In this document: piece after piece, positions 17,573 to 24,708 of the stretch
How the letters are laid out: the number at the start of each line of letters is the position of its first letter
How positions within the stretch are numbered: position 1 is the first letter of the stretch
Assembly (NCBI GenBank): GCA_963575745.1
Contig: CAUYUJ010003969.1
Location: forward strand, 349,629 to 377,128
Direction: 5' to 3'
Source of the DNA: Prorocentrum cordatum
Taxonomy: Eukaryota; Sar; Dinophyceae; Prorocentrales; Prorocentraceae
DNA length: 27,500 nt
Made by a program: the position numbers and the translations under genes
The notes under the pieces: model-generated
What the model was told of the DNA's origin: nothing
What the model saw: the letters and a program-made list of their open reading frames with translations, nothing else
The model's database searches: none

Positions 17573-17582
17573 GCCAAAATGG
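17558..17582 (+). promoter_or_regulatory. Hairpin between the SL and the element's first ten bases
   Basis: CCATTTTGGC (17558-17567, inside the SL) is exactly complementary to GCCAAAATGG (17573-17582) with a 5-nt loop TCAAG. The ATG at 17579 lies in the 3' arm, so the structure would sit over the first start codon of the SL-bearing transcript. Confidence 0.7.
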
Positions 17583-19387
17583 TGTCCATTTCATTGCCTT
17601 CGCGGGGTAGGCTCCCACAGTGCTTCGATCAGCTCTCGGCGCCACTGCACGGGCCCTGCGCCAGCCCTCGCCCCTCCATATCTAAGTCCCGCGCGGCCGC
17701 GCCCGCGGGCATTCCATATTCAGCGCTGCGGCGCATCGGGCACGCCGTGCTCTTTCTTGTGGTGCAGCAGCAGACGGTGGCGTGCTCACTCGCCCCGCTC
17801 CTGTACGTGCGGCAGGTGGTACCCTCGACCTCACGGCTCGCTGGCATAAAATTGGACCCGCTCAGTGGCAGCAGACTGGCAGCAGTTCCCTCGCAGCTGA
17901 AGACATGGGAGAATCCAGTTCCAGTACTTCCTCGTCCCGTGGACCTCGCCGACGTCATCAAGCTACCCGTGATCGACGACGGGATAACAGTGACTCCAAG
18001 AGTCGCAGCGGCCCCGACAACAGTGCTGAGCGCCGCCATCGTCGACGCCGAGACCGCCGCGAACATCGGGGAGACGACCGCGGGGCTGACGACAAGGATC
18101 GGGAACAGGACCGAATACCTCGCAGGGACGATCGGGAAGATAGAGAGAACGGTTCAGGTGCACGCGTCGCTCGGAGATCTGGACCTTCGGCAGCACGCAA
18201 GGACACGGTTGCTGAACGAGACCCTTGGCAAGCGGCCGCGGGTTCTATGCGATGTGCTGGAGCTAGTGGGGGACCTGCTCGAACTCATGAGCCGCAGCAC
18301 TACCCACTTTCACCGCGAGCTGCGCAACAAGTGCTACGCGACATGGAGCTCATGCCTACATTTCCTGACGGTGAACTACCTGCAGCAGGCACGCCTGTCG
18401 GTGGACTTCCTACCCCACGCGCTGAAGATGACCCCCCTCCTGCTCATGGTGATCTGGCTAGTCTTGAGCAAAGGCTGGCGACACTGGGTAAAGAACAGAT
18501 TGCATCGGCGACGGAACAACTCATGGCGACGGCGAATTCCCTCATTGCAAAGCAGCAGCAAGCCTTCAGCGCACAGGTGGCAGAATTCTTGGCAGTCAGC
18601 AAACAAAACGCCGCTCACCTCGAAGTACATGACAAAGGCATCCATGAGCTCCAGGCCAGAGCTGACAAAGTGGAAGCAGATCAGGCCAAGATGCGGCAGC
18701 AGATCAGCGCAATGGAACAGACACTGGCAATGGCGGAGGCTGCCGTCCCCTTCGATGTTCAGAAGCTCGCCACATGGGACCGCGTCCCGGACCCCACAGT
18801 ATTCAGCATCGGCGCCCCCAGGGCGATTGCACCAGCTGCCATCAAAGCAGCGCTCGCGGAGTGGATTCAGGCGTCGGGTGTTCCAGTGGACCAGCTTATT
18901 CTTCACGGTGATGTACCTCAGCGGCGATTTCATATGCAAGTTCAAGGTGGAGCAGCAGCACATGGGCGAGCCCTCGCTCTCTCTCGTGCCCTCAAGACGT
19001 CAACTGGCTTCCGCACCTTCAGCGGGTTTGACACCGGTGGGGTCAACACGCCCATCTATGTCAGCGGAGACAAGAGCCCCAAGCAGGTCAGACTCGAACT
19101 TCAGACCAAGCGTTTGCAGCGCATCATTCAGGACGCATACCACGATCACCACATCGGCGCCCAGAGAAGCAAGGGCATTGTCACCATTGATGCAGTGCCG
19201 CTCGTCGTTGTCGAAGTCAAGGGCCCTGATGAACCATCCAAGCTACGCTGGGACATGCCAATCCTCGCACGATTCAAGATTGACAAACAACCTCTGGTGG
19301 CTGCATTTGGACAGGCATTCGCGAGCGTGGACACATCTTCGTGGTCTATTTAGCAGAAGGTGGTCACCCTGGTCAACATCACCGTCA
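17579..19387 (+). other. 603-codon open frame overlapping ORF1 and in frame with ORF2
   Basis: The first ATG after the SL (CAAAATGG context, 17579) opens a frame that stays open for 603 codons through the 5' leader and all of ORF1 and runs straight into the endonuclease domain. It therefore reads as one 1101-codon frame to TAG 20882. The second half (opposite the conserved end of ORF1) has a Ser/Arg-rich composition that looks like a shadow of ORF1. The first part (to about 18400) is less obviously a shadow. It may be a real N-terminal extension of ORF2, dual coding, or a by-product of ORF1 codon use. Confidence 0.35.
17905..19353 (+). CDS. Retrotransposon ORF1 protein (RNA-binding/structural, putative)
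   Basis: 482 residues from the first ATG (17905). The frame is open from 17686 without an earlier ATG; a GTG is at 17782. Residues about 8-100 are Arg/Asp/Ser-rich and strongly charged. Residues about 183-277 are predicted coiled coil by eye (LEQRLATLGKEQ..., QARADKVEADQAKMRQQ). From about 285 comes a globular domain (ILHGDVPQRRFHMQVQGG, then PIYVSGDKSPKQVRLELQTK), reminiscent of an RRM-like fold followed by a basic helix. This order (basic region, coiled coil, RNA-binding domain) is common in LINE ORF1 proteins, which coat the element RNA. The stop TAG is 34 nt before the ORF2 ATG, which is in the next frame. No zinc knuckle is seen. It overlaps a long open frame that begins nearer the SL. 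Confidence 0.75.
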   Translation: MGESSSSTSSSRGPRRRHQATRDRRRDNSDSKSRSGPDNSAERRHRRRRDRREHRGDDRGADDKDREQDRIPRRDDREDRENGSGARVARRSGPSAARKDTVAERDPWQAAAGSMRCAGASGGPARTHEPQHYPLSPRAAQQVLRDMELMPTFPDGELPAAGTPVGGLPTPRAEDDPPPAHGDLASLEQRLATLGKEQIASATEQLMATANSLIAKQQQAFSAQVAEFLAVSKQNAAHLEVHDKGIHELQARADKVEADQAKMRQQISAMEQTLAMAEAAVPFDVQKLATWDRVPDPTVFSIGAPRAIAPAAIKAALAEWIQASGVPVDQLILHGDVPQRRFHMQVQGGAAAHGRALALSRALKTSTGFRTFSGFDTGGVNTPIYVSGDKSPKQVRLELQTKRLQRIIQDAYHDHHIGAQRSKGIVTIDAVPLVVVEVKGPDEPSKLRWDMPILARFKIDKQPLVAAFGQAFASVDTSSWSI

Positions 19388-20884
19388 ATGCGCAATGGTA
19401 CCATCATATCGTGGAATGCCAGGAGTTTGATTTGCTATCGTCCAAGGCGCCGCAAAGCCAAGATGAACAAACTTGTCTCGTTCATGCGTAAGAAAGCGGT
19501 TATCTTATTGCAGGAATGCCGTGGAACACTACCTAAATTGCAGGCGGCCCTCGCTACGTATCCATACCCTTACAAGATCTTCTACAATCACCTCTCGCAG
19601 AAGGCGGGAGGCACAGCATTCTTGGTGCCAATGGCAGATCGTGACCAGGAGGACCCTCAGGTGTTCTTTGACCATCAGATATTGGCCGCGGGAAGGGTGG
19701 CCCTTCTCACAATACACAACGCCGCCGACAACTTCACGATGAAGATCATGAACGTACACAACTTCGAGTTGGACATCATTGCCCAGACCAAGATTGCGCA
19801 CACATGGAAGGACATGGTTCAATGGAATATTGAGAACCCTGTTACTAGAGCGTTTGTGGCTGCTGGAGATTTCAATGTCAAGTCAGGTCCTACACGTAGC
19901 TACACCGATCCTGTTTCTCAGACATTCACGCCAGGAACGCTGCCTGCTGTGACGGCTCGGGGCACTCAACCTTTGCAAGCGTTCTGGGAAAGACTCTTTG
20001 CGATGGTTACGGAGATCTCCACGGACTGCCCTACACATTACTGCAGAGATACGTCCACGGCGGCTACACTGGATAGGTTCTTCATTGCCACCCCAGCGTA
20101 CTACATGCTCGACGTTGAGGTGATCGCGGAGGTGGATATTGATGCTGCCGCCATCTCGGACTCCAGGCTCAGCGACCACACGCCGATCACCCTGCATCTT
20201 AGGGATCGAGCCCGCCAGAGTGAACAGACAGGCATACCAGAGCACGTCCTTCGAGATCCGCGCTATGGTGAAATTCTCGGTCAGCTTCTCGATGCTGCAC
20301 AACTACATCGATTTCCTGCGGTCTACCAGTGGAGATGCATGAAGGACTTCATGTCTGAGGCGGCACGCCAAGTCCGCAATGAGTTGCAGCGCATGCCGAT
20401 TTCCGCCAAGGACCCTCGTGCCAAGGGGGGGCGCCTTATCACGCTCCGAGCTATCTCACGATGTGTCTGGCGCAACGATGTTGGCACCGCCTACAAGCTG
20501 ATGGCCACCACGGCCGACGGCGAGCGCTTCCTGACCGTCTCCAACGGCTGCGTCGAGCTCGGCGAGCGGCAGGAGTTCGGCGCCTTGATGCGTGCCATCA
20601 ACTACGACTACCAGATGAGGGAGGCCAGGCTTGCCGAAAGCAGGGCATCCAAGGGGGACGGAGCGGTGATCGAGGATGAGAGACGAGCGGCACGGATGCA
20701 TAAGCGACGAGCGTCATTGTGGGCCCCCAAGACCCGTCGTCTCGTTCTTGCGGGGATAAAACCCGAGAGCCTTCAGCACTCACCAGTCGCCCGTGACCCC
20801 GAAAAGATCGCCATCGCCCTGACCTCCCACTGGAAGCCCATCTTCGGTGCGAAACTAGTCCAGGAGGAGCCCCTTCAGGAGTAG
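19388..20884 (+). CDS. Retrotransposon ORF2, 5' part: APE-type endonuclease and linker, ending at in-frame TAG
   Basis: 498 residues from ATG 19388. The endonuclease/exonuclease/phosphatase fold covers about residues 1-270: ISWNARS (7-13), LLQECRG with catalytic Glu at 43, AAGDFNV with Asp161 and Asn163, and LSDHTPI with Asp263/His264. These are the metal-binding and catalytic residues of APE-like nucleases, which nick the target so that its 3' OH can prime reverse transcription. Residues 271-498 are a linker typical of the region before the RT. The frame stops at TAG 20882-20884, but the same frame continues open with the RT. An upstream ATG at 17579 is also in frame. All catalytic residues are intact. 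Confidence 0.88.
   Translation: MRNGTIISWNARSLICYRPRRRKAKMNKLVSFMRKKAVILLQECRGTLPKLQAALATYPYPYKIFYNHLSQKAGGTAFLVPMADRDQEDPQVFFDHQILAAGRVALLTIHNAADNFTMKIMNVHNFELDIIAQTKIAHTWKDMVQWNIENPVTRAFVAAGDFNVKSGPTRSYTDPVSQTFTPGTLPAVTARGTQPLQAFWERLFAMVTEISTDCPTHYCRDTSTAATLDRFFIATPAYYMLDVEVIAEVDIDAAAISDSRLSDHTPITLHLRDRARQSEQTGIPEHVLRDPRYGEILGQLLDAAQLHRFPAVYQWRCMKDFMSEAARQVRNELQRMPISAKDPRAKGGRLITLRAISRCVWRNDVGTAYKLMATTADGERFLTVSNGCVELGERQEFGALMRAINYDYQMREARLAESRASKGDGAVIEDERRAARMHKRRASLWAPKTRRLVLAGIKPESLQHSPVARDPEKIAIALTSHWKPIFGAKLVQEEPLQE
20882..20884 (+). other. In-frame TAG splitting ORF2
   Basis: CAG-GAG-TAG-CTT in the ORF2 frame, between the linker and the first RT motif. It is the only break in 1229 codons. 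One base change from a sense codon (for example CAG, AAG, TGG) would explain it, but recoding is possible. Confidence 0.9.
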
Positions 20885-23074
20885 CTTGATCGAGTTGCCC
20901 CACCGCGTCCCCTTCTACCTCTTAGACTTCCAACAGAAGGTGATTTAGGACGTGCTCTCAGATGTGCTCGACGTTCGGCCCCTGGACCCGACCAGCTTTC
21001 GTACACAGCATGGAAAGCTCGCCCAGAACAAATAACAGTGCTACACAATCTCATGACTTATCTGTTTGGAGGCCACGCAGTCCCCATGGAGCTCAACGAC
21101 AGCCTCTTCGCGTTTCTCCCTAAAGGTTCGGAGCCCGAAGATGCCCAAGGATGTATACGGTCACCTGCAAAGGTCCGTCCTCTTAGCCTCAGGAACACGG
21201 ACACAAAGATAATGGCATCTGCTGCTAACTTTCAGATCCGTCAGGTTGCCCAACAGAGCGCCCATGAGTCCCAACAAGGTTTCATCCCAGGCCGTAACTT
21301 CCTGTCGAATATCGTCACGCTGGATGCCGAGGCCCGAAAGGCGAGCATCAACCCAGAGGCTGCCCAGGACCTTCCGATCTTCGCCGCCTACGATGTGGAG
21401 GCGGCCTTCCCGTCCCTCGGCCATCAGTGGCTGTTCGAGATTCTGAGTAGGGCTGGGCTCCCGACAGGCTTCCTCCACTTCATTCGTGCCCTCTACTTCC
21501 TCCCTAGAGGCTTCGCTCGGATCCAAAATCAGATCGTCTTTTTATTTCATCTTTGCTCTGGAGTTCTCCAGGGCTGCCCCTTGTCTGGCTCGCTATGGGC
21601 ATTGGCAATGGATCCGATCCTTAGATGCCTTCATGCTGCCACGCAGCTCCCGAGGGCGAGGCACCACAAGGGCTCTTTGGGCGGGTGTGCGGACGACGTG
21701 GGGATGGTGATGCCTCGCCTTCAGGACCTGGTCCCTGTGGCCAAAGTTTTTCGGGACGTCGAGCGTTTTGCGTGCCTCAGGCTTCAAGGAGCCAAATGCG
21801 TCCTGGTCCCCCTTTGGACCGAATGCACGCCTGAAATCCAGGACGCGGTCCGAAGTGAGCTCCGTCGGTTGATTCCTGAATGGGCCAACTTTAAAATCGC
21901 TGGCCACACGACTTATCTTGGGGTCGAAATGGGTCCCGAGGCAATTCTCAGTATGATTTGGTCCCCAGCAGCGGAGAAATGGTGGACGCGTACAGTTGCG
22001 CTACCACACTCAGGGGCTGCGCCGTCTGTTCTGTCAATGTTGTACAACACGACTGCCCTCTCGACCCTGTCGTATCTTGCCCAGCTCTTTCCGATCCCCG
22101 CCATGATTCGTAAGCTAGAGCATCAGGCATTGCACAAGCTGCTCAGGCTCCCGCCGAACAGCCTCAGCCTCGCCGATCTGAATGCCCTCCCATCGTTTTT
22201 AGCCATTGCCCCGTCCTCTGTCCAGCTGCTTGGCTGGGCTAGTGCATGGCGTGCATCATTTCGCACACTGAATCATGTTTGGCAGAGAGCGTTGTCTAGC
22301 CTGAAGCAGCATGCGCAGGACAATGCTACCATCGTTCGCATTATTGCAGGAAAGTTCTCGGCACCGTGCTGGCGGCGACCATTTTCAATCGCCCAATTTC
22401 TAGAACGTTCAAGGTTGCCGCCTCCTCGCTTCCCTAATGCTGCTGGGTGGCGAGATGCATTTCGAGCAGCGCGCGAGCACACCGCACGTGCGGAACAGGA
22501 AGCCCTTCGCCCTCAGCCGCAGAGGATATTTGCACGCACGCTCCGCCCATTTGCCTTTCCCGATTCCTTTCACACCACTCTTGGCAAGAGGCTGCTCGCT
22601 TGGCAAGTGGAGATTCCTGGGGGGCTGAGGTCGGTCGTTGGGAGGTGGGCTGCATGCAAAACTTGCCTTGCGACCCTCAAGCCGTCCTGGCAGTGGAGCA
22701 TTTTCAAAACGCTGTGTGGCGCGTGGACGACCACCCACAGACTCCATATCGGGCACCCCCCAACCAGCTGCGTCTGGGGGTGCACTGCCCCAGATGCGAT
22801 ATCGCACTATTTGAACTGCCCAAGATTATATTATCATTGCGCCTGCCACCCAGCATGGGCACGCAGGCACTTTCCAGCCAGCCCGCTCACTCTCCTAGGC
22901 CTCGGGGAAGAGAGCGATTATCAGATCGAAGGCGCCGAGCTCAGTCGAGCCGAGTGCCTTAAGGCGACAGCACTTGCCTTCCAGATGTACCATAAAGCGC
23001 CGAGGGCGCAAACTATGACATTGCAGCAGGCCACCGACATTCGAGGTGCCGCAGAGTTGGCACTCGAAAGATAA
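20885..23074 (+). CDS. Retrotransposon ORF2, 3' part: reverse transcriptase and CCHC domain (downstream of TAG)
   Basis: 729 codons in the same frame as the endonuclease. RT motifs: APGPDQLSYTAWK (from about 20978), GFIPGRNFLSNI, AAYDVEAAF with catalytic Asp (GAT at 21392), GVLQGCPLSGSLWALAMDPI, then GCADDVGMV with the Asp pair at 21692-21697, then LGVEMG. The usual aromatic residue of F/Y-A-D-D is Cys here. C-terminal zinc motif CX3CX7HX3C spans 22769-22819 (CVWGCTAPDAISHYLNC). No RNase H motif is evident. There is no ATG near the TAG; a GTG is at 21038, well inside the domain. Separate translation would therefore lose the first RT motif, and stop read-through or simple inactivation is more likely. 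It ends at TAA 23072-23074. Confidence 0.88.
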   Translation, partial: LDRVAPPRPLLPLRLPTEGDLGRALRCARRSAPGPDQLSYTAWKARPEQITVLHNLMTYLFGGHAVPMELNDSLFAFLPKGSEPEDAQGCIRSPAKVRPLSLRNTDTKIMASAANFQIRQVAQQSAHESQQGFIPGRNFLSNIVTLDAEARKASINPEAAQDLPIFAAYDVEAAFPSLGHQWLFEILSRAGLPTGFLHFIRALYFLPRGFARIQNQIVFLFHLCSGVLQGCPLSGSLWALAMDPILRCLHAATQLPRARHHKGSLGGCADDVGMVMPRLQDLVPVAKVFRDVERFACLRLQGAKCVLVPLWTECTPEIQDAVRSELRRLIPEWANFKIAGHTTYLGVEMGPEAILSMIWSPAAEKWWTRTVALPHSGAAPSVLSMLYNTTALSTLSYLAQLFPIPAMIRKLEHQALHKLLRLPPNSLSLADLNALPSFLAIAPSSVQLLGWASAWRASFRTLNHVWQRALSSLKQHAQDNATIVRIIAGKFSAPCWRRPFSIAQFLERSRLPPPRFPNAAGWRDAFRAAREHTARAEQEALRPQPQRIFARTLRPFAFPDSFHTTLGKRLLAWQVEIPGGLRSVVGRWAACKTCLATLKPSWQWSIFKTLCGAWTTTHRLHIGHPPTSCVWGCTAPDAISHYLNCPRLYYHCACHPAWARRHFPASPLTLLGLGEESDYQIEGAELSRAECLKATALAFQMYHKAPRAQTMTLQQATDIRGAAELALER

Positions 23075-23323
23075 GCACGTGCCCTCTTCTTTATTCGTGT
23101 TGGGCCGGTGTGAATATCAGGGGTGGGGGTCACATTCATAACCTAGCTTGCTGTGCGATCGAGGGCTCTCTCGCACAGCGCCGCGTGCACTCTCAATCTC
23201 TCGGAGGGGCTGGGGCAGGACGGGCATGGGTTGGATGTGGGATTGACAGAGGCACCAGAGGCGTTGGCATGTTGCGGTCGATGACTCTCCCGCAGTGCCC
23301 TGCGCCTCTCGGCTCATTCTTTA

Positions 23324-23379
23324 GGGGGGTGGGGCCTGTCATGCAATGACAGGCTCTGTCCTTCCACCCTCTTTTTTTT
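23324..23379 (+). promoter_or_regulatory. 19-bp stem-loop followed by T8
   Basis: Bases 23324-23342 pair with 23346-23364 around a 3-nt loop (GCA). The inner nine pairs are perfect (GCCTGTCAT/ATGACAGGC) and the outer ten include six G-T pairs, which are stable in RNA but not in DNA. T8 follows at 23372-23379. In some LINEs a 3' stem-loop is what the RT recognises. That role here is inferred. Confidence 0.6.
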
Positions 23380-23381
23380 GC

Positions 23382-23395
23382 CCTCGTTCGCGAGG
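23382..23395 (+). promoter_or_regulatory. CCTCG-TTCG-CGAGG hairpin
   Basis: Five-base-pair stem with a UUCG tetraloop immediately after the T8 run. Small but very stable in RNA. Confidence 0.55.
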
Positions 23396-23603
23396 CGAAT
23401 CTCCTCACATCTGGTCTGCTGCGAGCGCCATTTTTTGCGCGGGCCCTCCTGGTGGCGGAAGTGGCAACGGGTTGCGACGCCCTTCGGGAGGCCGAAAATG
23501 AACCCAAGCGCCACCCAGCTGGGACCCGCTCTCCCTCTGTCGATGCGTTCGCGTCGACCGAGGTCGAGGTTGGCGGTCGGACGGACCTTCTTGGTTACGT
23601 CGT

Positions 23604-23659
23604 CTCCTCCTCCTCCTCCTCCTCCTCCTCCTCCTCCTCCTCCTCCTCCTTCTCCTCGT
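23604..23659 (+). repeat. (CTC)n microsatellite downstream of the retrotransposon
   Basis: About 18 triplets in the same orientation as the tract at 17157-17550, consistent with insertion into one (TCC)n tract. Confidence 0.9.
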
Positions 23660-24328
23660 CAAGCTCGGTCCTTCTGAGACCGTGGTAGGCTAGACTGTCC
23701 GCAAGTGTATCCAGCGCGCAGCTTCCGCCTGTCCCACATGTGCATGCAGCCACGTGTGTGTTCAGCTTCCCGGCCAATTATCCATTCGGTTGCCCCGAAC
23801 GGCCACACGCTGGAGCGTACCGCCTCTGCCTCGCCGCCGACGAGAAAATGTTTCCAGCTTCCTGTTACACAAACACAAACATCGAGGTTTCGGAGGTCCG
23901 CGCAGATGTTTGGAGTCTGCGTTGGGCCTCCCTCCCTGGCGCGCGGCGCGCGCAGGCGAGGGGTCTCAGCCCAGGCCGCTGCGAACGAACAGGGTCTTCC
24001 AATGGATCGTAAGATGCCGTCAGATTCTGGGCCCCTGGCGGCGTTCACCATGTGATGCTTGCCTGCGTTGGGGCGGCCGCCACATCGACGCGGCGCGAAC
24101 CTGCCGGGAAGCCTGGCGCACATGACGCGGCCAGTTTGGGCGAGCGCTGGATACGCGCGTGGGCAGGGGTCTCCGCAGCGGTCTGCCCTTCCTTTGCCGT
24201 GCGGGCCAGGCTTCTCTGTACGCTTATCCTGCGTGCGGCCTCCACATGGTCAACGTATGGCTCCAGCACGTGGCGCAAGAACGTTACAGTGGAAACCCAT
24301 GCCAAGGAACACCCTGCTTGCTTCCAGC
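23660..24328. other. No recognisable gene; one dispersed-repeat patch
   Basis: 23893-23960 (GGAGGTCCGCGCAGATG...CTGCGTTGGGCC) is a copy of the 858-977 inverted-repeat family. The overlapping open frames on both strands have no family resemblance. Confidence 0.35.
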
Positions 24329-24450
24329 GTGCCCTGGGTTGCTTGGGTTTCGATGGTTTTGCGATGTAAAGCGTGACATGCCCACGCCAAAACTCAATGG
24401 ACGTCCTGGGGTTTCAGGGTTGGGCTTCTTGTGGAAGGTTTCTTGCGGTC
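24329..24450 (+). repeat. Dispersed repeat (partner 1917-2035 on minus strand)
   Basis: GTGCCCTGGGTTGCTTGGGT, GACATGCCCACGCCAAAACT, CAGGGTTGGGCTTCTTGTGG. Clear match to the minus-strand copy over about 120 bp. Confidence 0.6.
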
Positions 24451-24471
24451 GAGCTCCTACTGAAACGTTTA

Positions 24472-24570
24472 GAGGTCCGCGCGGGTGTTGTCTTGGCGCC
24501 AGGGGCGGGACCGGAGGCGCCTCCAGGGGGGCCCAGCGCAGGTCACTGGAATCCGCGCGGACCTCCGACA
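24472..24570 (-). repeat. TCCGCGCGGA-family inverted repeat
   Basis: GAGGTCCGCGCGG at the left and CCGCGCGGACCTCC at the right, with GGGCCCAGCGCAGG inside. It is the best-preserved relative of 858-977, in the opposite orientation. It lies just before the exon at 24609. Confidence 0.55.
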
Positions 24571-24608
24571 GCTTCTGTTCATGCCGCCCTTCTGCTGCTC
24601 CTCCAGAG

Positions 24609-24708
24609 GGGGCGGAAGTGCTGCGGCTACACCTGCCGCCACTGCCCCCACCGCTTCGACTCGACCGTCGCGCACGGCGCCCTGGCGGCGGCGGCGAACG
24701 ACTGGTGA
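24609..24708 (+). CDS. Terminal exon of DUF5522/C1orf53-like gene (CCGxxCRHCP motif)
   Basis: One base plus 32 codons and TGA. The peptide GRKCCGYTCRHCPHRFDST… ends …AAAANDW. The block C-C-G-x-x-C-R-H-C-P is, from memory, the signature of the DUF5522/C1orf53-like family, presumably binding metal or forming a Cys cluster. It follows a good pyrimidine tract (CCGCCCTTCTGCTGCTCCTCCAG, 24584-24606), then AG. Third positions are almost all G or C. Upstream, the frame in genomic DNA crosses a dispersed repeat and does not continue the family, so a splice site is needed. The start may be 24609 (after CCAGAG) or 24607 (after CCAG). The short tail after the motif is not conserved. A free-standing small ORF is the less likely alternative. 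Confidence 0.6.

Larger units (their letters stand above)
17551..23603 (+). mobile_element. Near-complete non-LTR retrotransposon headed by a dinoflagellate spliced leader
   Basis: About 6.05 kb: a 22-nt spliced leader, a 5' leader, ORF1 (17905-19353), ORF2 with APE endonuclease and reverse transcriptase (19388-23074, one in-frame TAG), and a 3' region with hairpins. There are no LTRs, no integrase and no poly(A). The 5' border is exact. The 3' border is inferred from where (CTC)n resumes at 23604, and the element could end earlier, near the hairpin/T8 at 23380. It lies sense-strand inside proposed intron 2 of the DUF5522-like gene. The open frames and intact SL suggest a young copy. This is the LINE-type architecture with APE endonuclease (L1/Tad/Jockey-like grade). 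I cannot place it in a clade without a tree. Confidence 0.85.
23075..23603 (+). other. Retrotransposon 3' untranslated region
   Basis: 529 bp to the downstream (CTC)n tract. It is richer in G and T at first, then has a strong hairpin, T8 and a UUCG-type hairpin (23324-23395). The part after 23396 has no features and might be host sequence. Confidence 0.55.

Noticed and set aside
17142-17849. Long Pro/Ser/Leu-rich frames over the TCC tract
   Set aside because: They are direct translations of (TCC)n in each frame, with no other signal. The same applies to the Glu/Arg/Gly frames over GGA tracts.
21038-23074. RT as a separate ORF starting at GTG 21038
   Set aside because: The frame is open back to the TAG at 20882, and the first RT motif (APGPDQLSYTAWK) lies upstream of that GTG, so a start there would cut the domain.
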